Shown: positions 1-9,286 of the stretch, piece after piece
How positions within the stretch are numbered: the stretch's first letter is position 1
How the letters are laid out: every line of letters starts with the position of its first letter
Assembly: GCA_946122785.1 (NCBI GenBank)
Contig: CAMGYJ010000005.1
Location: forward strand, 65,422,200 to 65,486,199
Direction of reading: 5' to 3'
From: Linum tenue
Lineage: Eukaryota; Streptophyta; Magnoliopsida; Malpighiales; Linaceae
DNA length: 64,000 nt
Program-made: the position numbers and the translations under genes
The notes under the pieces: generated by a model
Seen by the model: only the letters and a program-made list of their open reading frames with translations
The model's database searches: none
Told to the model about the DNA's origin: nothing

Positions 1-11
1 TGCGCGGGCGT

Positions 12-1120
12 GTGGAGGAGCTAGAGAAGGATCGGACGGAGAGCTTGCTGCGCCACAAGACAGAGGTAGACGCCGCGTCTAAGGCTGTCGTTGCTTCCTA
101 CTTGTTGTCTCCCGCTTTCCGCAAGATCGACGATGCTAAGAGGTCCAAGGCAATTGGAGATACGGTGGCTGCTATTCGGCACTTGTTCCGCCGTGATCAT
201 CCAGAGCTGGAGTGGGATACTGACGCCGTGTGGGATGCGGTGGTGGCTTGGGGCTCTTCTGAAGACGATGTTAACTCGGAGGGTACCCTTTCAGCTAGGG
301 GTGCACAACGGGACGGGACGGGATACCCGTCCCGTTTGAAACGGGTACCCAATCCCGTTTGGAGAGCAAAGTCCATCCCATGTCCCAAACCCATAAGGGT
401 TAACGCGTACCCGTTACCCGTACAGGACGGATAACGGGTACCCAAACTACCCGTATATACCCGTTGATCTCAATAGCCAACCTCTCCTCTCTATTGTTCC
501 AATCAAACCCGTTTTGCTCAAAATTAATCAGAATGTTAATTGGGAAACATGATTATACGTGGAGAGCAACAGCTCCAAATTAATACATTATTATGTTACA
601 ATTATTCCTAATAAACCTCTTCCCACATCTCGCACCCTCCCCTGTATCTTTCAACAACTCTCCGTTTTGTCCTATTGCTCTTTCCATTTCCATATCATCA
701 TCATCTTTTATATTTGAGTAACAGAGTTCATCCATGAGCAAATGACTACTGCCTGCTGCAAAAGAAAAGAATCTTTTGTCCCCTGCCTTTACCATGTATG
801 TAAACAACTCCTTCCCTTTCCTTTTGCCTCAATTTCCACATTGTACTCAAAAGAAGTAGAATGAAGATTGCATATTACGGGTGTTACGGGTACCCGTTTT
901 ACCCAAACGGGTATTAACGGGTAACCCGCGGGAACCCATTGTAGAAATTATTGATCCCAAGTCCCATCCCGTTAAAAATAAAATGGGTATTTGGGTACCC
1001 GTAACCCTAAAAAAATGGGACGGGTATGGGTATACCCAAATACCCATTTCCCGTTGCCCACCCCTACTTTCAGCGTCGGCAGGCGGGGATGAAGCAAGCT
1101 CCCGGGGAGGCCAATCATAA
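12..1120 (+). pseudogene. Antisense extra ORF of the Tat element, split by a hAT MITE
   Basis: An acidic, helix-rich reading frame opens at 12 on the strand opposite to gag-pol. It is homologous in style to the antisense ORFs known near the 3' end of Tat elements; the function of those ORFs is unknown. The frame is cut at 295/296 by a 771-bp MITE flanked by 8-bp target duplications. The sequence after the MITE (from 1067) resumes the same ORF and ends at a TAA at 1118-1120, so the ORF was open before the insertion. As it stands, translation runs into the MITE and stops at 434. The true start may lie left of the window. Confidence 0.6.
296..1066. mobile_element. hAT-type MITE inside the Tat antisense ORF
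   Basis: The ends are inverted: TAGGGGTG at the left and CACCCCTA at the right, continuing imperfectly into CAACGGGA. An 8-bp target duplication, CTTTCAGC, lies at 288-295 and again at 1067-1074; eight bases is the hAT signature. Subterminal regions are rich in CCCGT/ACGGG motifs on both strands, as is usual for hAT transposase binding regions. There is no transposase. The centre (about 540-850) is different, less GC-rich sequence with a 75-codon minus-strand ORF (580-807) of unknown origin. Confidence 0.92.
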
Positions 1121-1379
1121 CTTGTTGCATTAATTGTTGGTATTTTGGAGTCGAGTATGTCCTCGACTATAAACTGGTGCCTGTACTTTAATTTTCCTTT
1201 CCCTTTTCTGACATTGTCCGCTCCGATGCGGTCTTCGCTTTTCATTTTTCTTGCGCGTGCTATGACAATCCTCTTTTCTCGCCGTATGATTATCTGGTTT
1301 TAATTCTGCGGTCTCCGAGGCGTGATCTTGAACCTTTAGAAGTCTTGTTTCTCAAGGTATTCCGCGAGCGTGTTCAGAA

Positions 1380-2425
1380 TAACTCGTGTCCCGGGGGGTG
1401 TGATGACGTTTAGGAATAACCCGTGTAGAGCGCGTAACGAGCGAGTCCCTGCCCCTCCGACCGTGTTGCGGGGGGTGGGTTATTCTGCTTCATGGTAGCG
1501 TTTTGAGAATAACTCATGTCCCGGGATGCGTTTTTAGGATCTCGCTCTGCCTTCGTGGTGGAGTGGTTACGAGCGAGTCCCTGCCCCTCAAGGCGTGTCG
1601 CGGGGCGGGTTATTATGCTTTGTGGTAGCGTTTTAGGAATAACCGTGTCCCCGGATGCGTTTTTAGGATCTCGCCCTGCCTTCGTGGTGGCGTGTTACGA
1701 GCGAGTCCCTGCCCCTCAGGGCGTGTCGCGGGGCGGGGTATTCTGTTTCGTGGTAGCGTTTTTAAGAATAACCCATGTCCCGGGATACGTTTTTAGGATC
1801 TCGCTCTGCCTTCGTGGTGGCGTGGTTACGAGCGAGTCCCTGCCCCTCAAGGCGTGTCGCGGGGCGGGTTAATCTGCTTCGTGGTAGCGTTTTAGGAATA
1901 ACGCGTGTCCCGGGATGCGTTTTTAGGATCTCGCTCTGCCTTCGTGGTGGCGTGTTACGAGCGAGTCCCTGCCCCTTAGGGCGTGTCGCGGGGCGGGTTA
2001 TTCTGCTTCGTGGTAGCGTTTTAGGAATAACCCGTGTCCCGGGATGCGTTTTTTAGGATCTCGCTCTGCCTTCGTGGTGGCGTGTTACAAGCGAGTCCCT
2101 GCCCCTCAGGGCGTGTCGCGGGGCGGGGTATTCTGCTTCGTGATAGCGTTTTTAAGAATAACCCATGTCCCGGGATGCGTTTTTAAGACCTCGCTCTGCC
2201 TTCGTGGTGGCGTGGTTACGAGCGAGTCCCTGCCCCTCAAGGCGTGTCGCGGGGCGGGTTAATCTGCTTCGTGGTAGCGTTTTAGGAATAACTCGTGTCC
2301 CGGGATGCGTTTTTTAGGATCTCGCTCTGCCTTCGTGGTGGCGTGGTTACGAGCGAGTCCCTGCCCCTCAGAGCGTGTCGCGTGGCGGGCTATTATGCTT
2401 TGTGGTAGCGTTTTAGGAATAACCG
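1380..2425. repeat. About 130-bp tandem array in the retrotransposon 3' spacer
   Basis: The motif GAGTCCCTGCCCCT recurs at 1443, 1575, 1703, 1834, 1963, 2093, 2224 and 2355, a spacing of 128-132 bp over eight units. Each unit contains a GAATAACYCRTGTCCCGGG block, a TTTTTAGGATCTCGC block and a GTGTCGCGGGGCGGG block. The first unit is the most diverged. The array lies between pol and the antisense ORF. Tandem arrays in this place are known in Tat/Ogre elements and can seed satellite DNA. Confidence 0.95.
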
Positions 2426-2478
2426 AGATGGCCGTGAATCACAAAGTTGCATTCATTGAAAATTTTGACAATTACAAT

Positions 2479-5400
2479 TTACTCCGTTGAATAGTACTTG
2501 CGCAGGTGTAGTGAGTTCCATGTCTTGCTTATGGCCTCCCCGCTCATGGTGGCGAGCTTGTAGGTGCTCGGTCCAATCTTATCGCTTATGAGGTAAGGAC
2601 CCTCCCAGTTTGCTGCCAGTTTCCCATGCCTTTCTTTCTCTCTCTTCTCGAACATTCTTTTGAGAACAATATCGCCCTCCTCCAACGGTCGAGGGCGCAC
2701 TTTGCTATTGTATGCCTTTGCTACCTTCTCTTTTTCCGCAATGATCCGTGTTAGGGCCGCCTCCCGCCTTGTTTCTGTCATATTTAGTTGGTGAAGCAAG
2801 TTAGCTTGGTTCTCTTCCGGGTCATAAGCTCGGATGCGGAGCGTTGGTAGCTGAACCTCTGTTGGAACGACCGCCTCACACCCATAAGTGAGAGCAAATG
2901 GTGTCTCGCCTGTTGCCGTCTTATGTGTGGTCCTATGAGCCCAAAGGATGTGAGGGAGCTCTGTCGTCCAGGCACCTTTGGCTTCACCTAATCTCCTTTT
3001 TAGGCCTCGTAGGATCAGCTTGTTTGAAGATTCCACCTGTCCGTTCGCTTGCGGGAACGCCACCGAGGCTAGGCTGATCTTTATACCATACTCTTGGCAG
3101 AACTTCACAAACGGGCGGCAATCGAACTGCGCTCCGTGGTCTGTTACGATTGTTTCGGGAATTTTGAAGCGTATCAGGATGTTGTTGAAGAGGAACTTCT
3201 GTATCCTAGCGCTGGTGATCGTCTCTAGAGGTTCAGTCTCTATCCATTTGGTGAAGTAGTCGACGGCTACCACCAAGTACTTCTTCCCCAGTGGGGCATT
3301 AGGGAATGGTCCAAGAAGGTCCAGACCCCACTTTGCAAAAGGCCACGGGCTTACTACTCCTTTCATTTCGGAGGCGGGAGTGTGATGTTTATCGGCATGT
3401 GCTTGGCAAGCGTGACACTCGCGTACCATTCTGAGAGCGTCTTTCTTCACAGTGGGCCAATAGTACCCTTGCAAAAGGATAGCCCTTTCGAGGCTTCTTG
3501 GACCGATATGAGTGGCGCAAGTTCCCATGTGGTTGGCCTTTAAAGCTTCTTCTGCCTCTTTGCCTCCTAGGCACTTTAGGTAAGTGCCCATGAAAGAGCG
3601 CTTATACAATTCTTCTCCCACCACGGCGTACCGAGTGGCCTTTCGACGCAGTGCCTTAGCCGCCGCCGCATCACCTGGTACCTCATCACGCTCGAGAAAA
3701 TCAAGCAACTGGCTTCTCCAATCTTGACAGTTAGTGCCTGTGACATCTGTTAAGACCACTACTTCCTTCATTACTGTGACCTGTCTCTCGCCTTCGAAGT
3801 CCATGGCGGTAGCCAATTTGGATAACGCGTCGGCATGTGCGTTACCTTCACGCCTCACGTGTTCCAACGTCCAGTCCTCCGACTGCGCGAGGGCTCCCTG
3901 AGCTATCCCCGCTAGCTTCATTAGTTCCTCCTCCTTTATTTCAAAGTTTCCATTGATTTGCCCCACTACTAACGACGAATCCGAGTAAATTTTTACCTTC
4001 TTGGCTCCCATACCCGAGATTAACTTCAGCCCATTTACTAACGCCTCATACTCAGCTACGTTGTTTGTCTTCAGGGCATCGGAGCGCATAGCGACCTCAT
4101 GGACGACGCCCTCGGGGGTTTCAATGACAATTCCCGCGCCTGCGCCTCCTTTTCCTGCCGCCCCGTCCAGTGATAGCTTCCACGCTTCACCCTTTCTGTG
4201 CGTGTCCTCTTCGAGGGCGAAACCTTCAACTACAAAGTCTGCCAGGACTTGGGCTTTGACCGCCGGTCTGGGGGCGTAAGAGATGTCATGCTCACTCAGC
4301 TCTACGGCCCATTTAGTCATTCTCCCCGAGGCGTCCATCCCTTGTAGTATTCTTTTGAGGGGGAGGTTGGACAGGACGGTAATTGGATGACCCTGAAAAT
4401 AGGGTCGCAACTTTAGGGCTGTCATTGCGACCGCTAGGACCGCTTTCTCGACTACCAAGTATCTTGTCTCCGCCGGAAGTAACGCATTGCTGACGTAGTA
4501 AACTGGTTCATCCTTGCCATCCTCGGCTCTTCTGACTAGCACAGAGCTTATAGCCTGATGCGACACTGCCAAGTACAAGAAGAGACGCTCCCCATCGATG
4601 GGAGCACTGAGTACGGGGGGCGATGATAGTTGCTCTTTGAGACGCAAGAAAGCCTCGTTGCATTCGTCGCTCCACCTGAATCGGGTTGCCGATTTTTTCA
4701 GGATTTGGAAGAATGGGGAACACTTATCCGCTGAGCGGGGTATGAACCGGCTGAGGGCCGCCATTTTTCCGTTGAAAGCTTGTATCTCCTTGATTGTTCT
4801 CGGGGCCTTGAGTTGTAAAATGGCTTCGATTTGCTTGGGATTAGCCTCGATTCCCCGCTTTGTAATCAAGAAACCCAAGAACTTTCCCGCCTCTGCTCCA
4901 AATACGCATTTCGTTGGATTTAGTCGTAATCCATGCTTCCTCATGTTTGTAAATGTTTCTCTTAAATCCTGCAGGTGTGTTCCTGCCTCTTTGCTTTTTA
5001 CTAACACGTCGTCCACATAGGCCTCCACGTTTCGTCCTATCTGTTGGCGCAGCACTGCATCTACCATCCTCTGGTATGTCGCCCCAGCATTCTTTAAACC
5101 AAAAGGCATGACCACCGAGCAGTATTTTCCTGTCGCCGTCATGAAGGCTGTTTTTTCCTGATCTTCCTCCGCGAGGCTTATTTGGTGATATCCCGAAAAC
5201 ATGTCCAGGAAACTTAGCATCGAGGGATTGGCTGTAGCGTCAATTAGCCGATCGATCCTTGGGAGTGGGTACGCGTCCTTTGGACACGCGCTGTTTAAAC
5301 TTGTGAAGTCCACACACATACGCCACAAGCCTGGACTCTTCTTGACAAACACCGGATTGGCAAGCCAGGTGGGATATCGTACCTCTCTGATGAACCCCGC

Positions 5401-6840
5401 CATAAGGAGTTTTTGTATTTCTTCTTCCAGGGCCATTTGCTTTTCGACGGATATGTTCCTCCGCTTCTGTTTCACCGGGCGTGCACTTTCCTTTACTGCG
5501 AGGCGGTGTTCGGCGAGCTCACGCGGCACGCCCGACATGTCTTCTGGACCCCAAGCGAAAAGATCGGCAAATTTGCGTAGAAGATTAAGCATGCTGGTTG
5601 CCATCTCGGGTTCTAGATGCGCAGATATTCGCACTGTTTTGTCTGGCTCGTCTTTCTGAAGCGGCACTGCCACGTCCCCTTCCAACGCCTCCGGCCTTGG
5701 ATTGTTCCCTCTTGTGTCCACTAGGTCCACCTCCAGCTGTTTGATGGTGGCCTGATAGCATTCCCGTACCTGTTGTGTGTTCCCCTTGACACAGCCCACT
5801 CCGCTTCCCACAGTGAACTTCAACCTTTGATGGCATGTGGATGCCACCGCTCCAAAAGTTGACAGGAAACTGCGCCCTAGGATGGCGTTGTATGCCGATG
5901 GACTGTCCGCCTCGTAGAACTCCATATACTTTGTCTTGGTTATGCTCCCTTCTCCAATGGTCACGCGCAGGGTGACAACGCCTAAAACTTTAATCTTCGA
6001 CCCCGAGAAACCCACGAGCTGGGTCGTAGATGGTTTGAGGTCCTCGATCCCCTTCTTCATGCTCTTGAGAGTTGAGAAGAACAGGATATCCGCTGAACTC
6101 CCGTTGTCGATTAGAGTTTTTGTAACCTTGTATTTCCCTGTTCGGAAAGATACAACCAGGGGATCTTCTGACGCTTCGGGGCTCGCCAAATCGGAAGCGT
6201 TGAACACCAATCCTGCCGTGGGAGTGGAGGTAACTGTCAAGCATGGGGCTCCCTCGTCCGTGTTTCGTGGACGCTTCCTACCCCCGGAGATGGTTATTAT
6301 TTCCAAATCGTCCTCGTCCAAGCGAGGTTGCCTCCTTGGTGGCGGTGCGTTTGGCGGTGAAGGAAGCCTTTCTCTTTCTCTTCGACCTCTGGATCTCGAT
6401 CTTCGGGGTGACCTCAATCTTCGGCCGCGTGACCTGGAGCGGGGTCTTCTCGGAGATCTGCTTCGACGCCGCCTTGGTGAGAGCGACCTAGTACGCTCTC
6501 GCTTTTTTGTCTCCAGCCTGCTTCGCAAGTCCCCCGGTGCGAGATTAGCAAGGCTCAGCTGAAAGTCCCGGCAATCAACAGTATTGTGTGAAGTCTTCTG
6601 ATGCCAGTCGCACCATCTTCTGAAAACGGGGGCGCCTTGGCGCGTCGTACCGGGATTTCTCGTCTCGCTGCTTTCGAGGTGGCGCCTCGTCCTTGTCTCT
6701 TTCTGTGGTATAAACTTCCCTTTTGTTCTCCCCCATGCGTGCTTTCGCCCTGAAATTGTGCCGCTCCGGGCTTCGTCCTCTGCGGGGCGGTGATCTGTTT
6801 TCCTTTCGCGCCTCCCTTCCTCTTCCTCCACGATCTGCAA
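2479..6840 (-). CDS. Gypsy pol polyprotein: protease, RT, RNase H, integrase
   Basis: The frame is 1453 codons long, but genuine coding probably begins near 6630, where a C-H-H-C knuckle of the nucleocapsid type (WCDWHQ...H...C) appears; upstream it shadows gag. Domains by residue: serine/arginine-rich tract 115-165; aspartic protease with DNGSSADIL near 243; reverse transcriptase with MPFGLKNAGATYQR and YVDDVLVK near 610; RNase H with LDGAAGKGGAGAG near 892 and HADALSKLA; integrase with HHCC zinc site near 1110-1145, then the DDE residues in GLDLLGPF, TDHGAQFD and GQVESSNK. All catalytic motifs look intact. The protease has N in place of the usual T in D-T-G. Ends at 2479. Confidence 0.93.
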   Translation of the reverse strand: MQIVEEEEGRRERKTDHRPAEDEARSGTISGRKHAWGRTKGKFIPQKETRTRRHLESSETRNPGTTRQGAPVFRRWCDWHQKTSHNTVDCRDFQLSLANLAPGDLRSRLETKKRERTRSLSPRRRRSRSPRRPRSRSRGRRLRSPRRSRSRGRRERERLPSPPNAPPPRRQPRLDEDDLEIITISGGRKRPRNTDEGAPCLTVTSTPTAGLVFNASDLASPEASEDPLVVSFRTGKYKVTKTLIDNGSSADILFFSTLKSMKKGIEDLKPSTTQLVGFSGSKIKVLGVVTLRVTIGEGSITKTKYMEFYEADSPSAYNAILGRSFLSTFGAVASTCHQRLKFTVGSGVGCVKGNTQQVRECYQATIKQLEVDLVDTRGNNPRPEALEGDVAVPLQKDEPDKTVRISAHLEPEMATSMLNLLRKFADLFAWGPEDMSGVPRELAEHRLAVKESARPVKQKRRNISVEKQMALEEEIQKLLMAGFIREVRYPTWLANPVFVKKSPGLWRMCVDFTSLNSACPKDAYPLPRIDRLIDATANPSMLSFLDMFSGYHQISLAEEDQEKTAFMTATGKYCSVVMPFGLKNAGATYQRMVDAVLRQQIGRNVEAYVDDVLVKSKEAGTHLQDLRETFTNMRKHGLRLNPTKCVFGAEAGKFLGFLITKRGIEANPKQIEAILQLKAPRTIKEIQAFNGKMAALSRFIPRSADKCSPFFQILKKSATRFRWSDECNEAFLRLKEQLSSPPVLSAPIDGERLFLYLAVSHQAISSVLVRRAEDGKDEPVYYVSNALLPAETRYLVVEKAVLAVAMTALKLRPYFQGHPITVLSNLPLKRILQGMDASGRMTKWAVELSEHDISYAPRPAVKAQVLADFVVEGFALEEDTHRKGEAWKLSLDGAAGKGGAGAGIVIETPEGVVHEVAMRSDALKTNNVAEYEALVNGLKLISGMGAKKVKIYSDSSLVVGQINGNFEIKEEELMKLAGIAQGALAQSEDWTLEHVRREGNAHADALSKLATAMDFEGERQVTVMKEVVVLTDVTGTNCQDWRSQLLDFLERDEVPGDAAAAKALRRKATRYAVVGEELYKRSFMGTYLKCLGGKEAEEALKANHMGTCATHIGPRSLERAILLQGYYWPTVKKDALRMVRECHACQAHADKHHTPASEMKGVVSPWPFAKWGLDLLGPFPNAPLGKKYLVVAVDYFTKWIETEPLETITSARIQKFLFNNILIRFKIPETIVTDHGAQFDCRPFVKFCQEYGIKISLASVAFPQANGQVESSNKLILRGLKRRLGEAKGAWTTELPHILWAHRTTHKTATGETPFALTYGCEAVVPTEVQLPTLRIRAYDPEENQANLLHQLNMTETRREAALTRIIAEKEKVAKAYNSKVRPRPLEEGDIVLKRMFEKREKERHGKLAANWEGPYLISDKIGPSTYKLATMSGEAISKTWNSLHLRKYYSTE

Positions 6841-7732
6841 GGGCTAAGGCCTCTTCTAGCGTGATAGCCCGCCTTACAAGGTTGTCCAAATCCGGCCAAG
6901 TCTTGATGTCTTGCTCTTTCTTTATCAACGCTCTTTGGAGCTCTTTGCTTTTGGTGGCCATCCTCAAGCTTCCCGCCGCCACATTCGGGGTTACGCCTTG
7001 TATTTCGCAGGCGATGGTGTTCCATCTGTCGTAGAAGTTCGACAAGGTTTCTCCCTCTCCCTGTGTGCAGTTTATCAGTGCGGTGACGGTGAGCCGCCGT
7101 CGGACTTGGGAAGCAAACTTCGATGCGAACAACGTCGCGAACTGCTCAAAATTGTCTATGATTCCTTCAGGGAGAGATGTATACCACGTTCGACATCTTC
7201 CCCCGAAGGTTATTGGGAAAGCCTTGCATAGATCCGCGTCAGTGGCGTTTATCAGCTGCATCTTCATCGTGAATGCACTCAAATGGTCGTTCGGGTCTTC
7301 CTCTCCATTGTACGTCGGAAGGCCTAGAGACGAGAAATTGGGCGGGACTGGGTTTCGGAACAGCCTTTTGGAAAGCGGGTTATGTAATATGCTTGGCCTC
7401 TTTGCCTTCCCTCCCTTTCCGAAGCTAGGCTGTAGGTGTTCCTCCAAAAAGCTCAAATCAGCTTCCGGCCTTTCATCGTCCGTCTCTTCGTCTTCCGAAT
7501 CTTCTACTTCCAACATCTTCCGTTTTCCTTTATCCTTCGATGTTGAAGATGGGCCAGGGGCCTCCTCACGTCTTAGCCCTTCTTTTATTAGCGAGAGTAT
7601 CTGGGTAATCTGCTTCCCCTGGCTTTTCACCCTGTCTTCAAGCTCCATATCTTCCTCAACTTCCGGGGACAGACCTCGTAGCGTGACTGGTTCTACGACC
7701 TCCTTCATAGGAGTAATGGAATCTCCCGCCAT
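6575..7732 (-). CDS. Gypsy gag (capsid) ORF
   Basis: 385 codons starting at 7732, about 45 bases downstream of the primer binding site. An acidic N-terminus (ESEDEETDDE-like) is followed by a retrotransposon gag domain at residues about 125-260, seen as PTYNGEEDPNDHLSAF, FPITFGGRCRTWYTSLP and ASKFASQVRRR. A basic Arg-rich C-terminus follows. The last residues, from about 6632 down to the stop at 6575, are out of frame with the zinc knuckle found in the pol frame. Gag and pol frames differ by one base and overlap for 266 bases. The break coincides with a run of five C on the minus strand (plus 6628-6632). Confidence 0.88.
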   Translation of the reverse strand: MAGDSITPMKEVVEPVTLRGLSPEVEEDMELEDRVKSQGKQITQILSLIKEGLRREEAPGPSSTSKDKGKRKMLEVEDSEDEETDDERPEADLSFLEEHLQPSFGKGGKAKRPSILHNPLSKRLFRNPVPPNFSSLGLPTYNGEEDPNDHLSAFTMKMQLINATDADLCKAFPITFGGRCRTWYTSLPEGIIDNFEQFATLFASKFASQVRRRLTVTALINCTQGEGETLSNFYDRWNTIACEIQGVTPNVAAGSLRMATKSKELQRALIKKEQDIKTWPDLDNLVRRAITLEEALALADRGGRGREARKENRSPPRRGRSPERHNFRAKARMGENKREVYTTERDKDEAPPRKQRDEKSRYDAPRRPRFQKMVRLASEDFTQYC

Positions 7733-7756
7733 CTCAAGAAGTGCGATAATCCCTCG

Positions 7757-7774
7757 GCCCCACGGTGGGCGCCA
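7757..7774 (-). other. Primer binding site of the Tat element
   Basis: Minus-strand sequence TGGCGCCCACCGTGGGGC begins four bases inside the 5' LTR end. TGGCGCC is the complement of a tRNA 3' end. I do not assign the tRNA species. Confidence 0.8.
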
Positions 7775-7778
7775 AATT

Positions 7779-8291
7779 GTTTATGCCTAGATGGTGCCGG
7801 GCAGTTTTGTGAAAGACCAATAGGAGAACCGTCGTCTTCTTGGGATGCGAGTTTCCACTACCTGCAGAAAGGGTCCGGGGCCGTGGCCCTGGGACACTCT
7901 CCAATGCTTAAGTCAGTATGTGGGAGAATAAATGTAGAGAGAGAGAGTGGAATCAATTACCATTAAATGAGGTGGTTGGCTGCTATTTATAGTCCGAGGT
8001 GGTTGGTGTAAGCAAGTGTCTTGTCAGTCGCATGTTTGTTCCTCCCCTTATGATATACGCTTACGGCGGCATTTAATGAAGTGTCAGTGACGGCATGATT
8101 GGTATGGATCTTTCTTTACGGGCCGTACGCTCCCGCCTCCCGCTGTCGATAGACAGTAATGCCTTATGCCTAGCCCATTCATCCCTTGGGCCGGCCCATC
8201 CTTTGACTTACCTCTATTGGGCTTTTCTCTCTCTGGGCCGTCTCTGGCTATGTGTACCTTGTTTTAGTCAGCGATCCCCAACGGCCCAACA
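7779..8291 (-). repeat. 5' LTR of the Tat element (513 bp)
   Basis: On the minus strand it begins TGTTGGGCCG and ends GGCATAAACA, giving TG...CA ends. The inner boundary is fixed by the primer binding site. The outer boundary is supported because hAT-like sequence resumes exactly at 8292. A TATAAATA box lies at 7984-7991 (minus strand), which places the transcription start near 7955. Confidence 0.85.
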
Positions 8292-8598
8292 AGAAGACTA
8301 ATACTAGTGTTTGCTTTTTGGTGTTATGAAAATAACAATAGATTGTTGGTTGAGAGTAGTGTAGTAGTGAATGAGAGAGTCTAGTAGAGAGGATAAAATA
8401 CACACTAGCTTATATTTCGGTATTGTTCGTTATTTCGGTATATACCGATCCCAATCTCGTAATCCCTAATACCGAATAACAATTGAAATTGAATCCCAAT
8501 CCCAAAAAATAATACGTGTATTCGGTAATACCAAATATAGACAAATTCAGTACGGTATTCGGTATATCCCAAGTAGCGGTACCAAACTTCCAACCTTA
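8292..8598 (-). mobile_element. Partial hAT copy, cut by the gypsy insertion
   Basis: This stretch is the reverse complement of the neighbouring hAT element at 8613-9278. It runs from the terminal TAAGGTTGGAAG (read on minus from 8598) through GGTATATACCG-type repeats to GACTAATACT at about 8296, which matches the reverse complement of about 8925. Homology ends exactly at the gypsy LTR, so the missing portion should lie left of the retrotransposon, outside the window. Confidence 0.8.
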
Positions 8599-8612
8599 GT
8601 TAAAGCAATAAC

Positions 8613-9278
8613 TAGGGCTGGAAGTTTGGTACCGGTATTTGGGATATACCGAATACCGTACCGAATTTGTCTATATTTGGTATTACCGAATACACGTATT
8701 ATTTTGTGGGATTGAGATTGAGATTGAATTTCAATTGTTATTCGGTATTAGGGATTACGGGATTGGGATTGGGATATACCAAAATACCGATCAATACCGA
8801 AATATAAGCTAGTGCGTAATTTATCCTTTGAACTAGACTCTTTCATTCACGACTAAGCGACCATCAACTACCAAGAGTGTCATATAATTATGCATAGATC
8901 ATTTCATCACTATTTCACACGAGTATTAGTCGTCTCTCAACCTCAAATTCGTCAAATTAAAGATTACCAATTACAAGAACTTGAGATATTAGCTCTGTGC
9001 AACTCAAGACTCTTTGTTTAGTCACTTTGCCCTAAATTAAACAATAAAATCTAATTTATATATTTAATTATTAATTACAAAGAGAATTAATTTTGTATTT
9101 GATAATACCGATTGGGATACCGAGTTACCGATTGGGATACCGAAATATTTAGGGATTGGGATTGGGATACCAAAATTATTTAGAGATCAAGGTTGAGATT
9201 GATTTTAAAGTGTAATTCGGTATTCGGGATTTCGATATTTGATATTGAAATACCAATACAGTACCGATTTTCATCCTA
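8613..9278 (+). mobile_element. Non-autonomous hAT element (666 bp)
   Basis: The ends are TAGGGCTGGAAG and (inverted) TAGGATGAAAATC. The 8-bp target duplication GCAATAAC is at 8605-8612 and 9279-9286. Subterminal regions carry many GGTATACCG/ATTCGGTA repeats in both orientations. There is no transposase. It stands 14 bp from an inverted copy of itself. Confidence 0.9.
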
Positions 9279-9286
9279 GCAATAAC

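Larger units (their letters stand above)
1..8291 (-). mobile_element. Tat-lineage Ty3/gypsy LTR retrotransposon, 3' end beyond window
   Basis: Read on the minus strand, the order is 5' LTR (7779-8291), primer binding site, gag, pol (protease, RT, RNase H, integrase), a tandem-repeat spacer, then an ORF in the opposite sense. Gypsy order is shown by integrase lying downstream of RNase H. An antisense extra ORF between pol and the 3' LTR is a known trait of the Tat lineage (Ogre/Grande relatives). The 3' LTR is not in the window, so neither the target duplication nor LTR divergence can be measured. The sequence from 8292 onward is an interrupted hAT-like copy, which shows what the element inserted into. 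A one-base frame break separates gag from pol. Confidence 0.9.

Noticed and set aside
1120..1380. 3' LTR of the Tat element at the left side
   Set aside because: No similarity to the 5' LTR at 7779-8291; the 3' LTR must lie outside the window.
1380..2425. CRISPR-like array
   Set aside because: Units are contiguous 130-bp tandem repeats without unique spacers, in a plant retrotransposon.
5936..6562. 208-codon plus-strand ORF opposite gypsy pol
   Set aside because: Shadow of the pol frame (serine/arginine region read backwards).
7065..7790. 241-codon plus-strand ORF opposite gypsy gag
   Set aside because: Shadow of gag; it runs through the primer binding site into the LTR.
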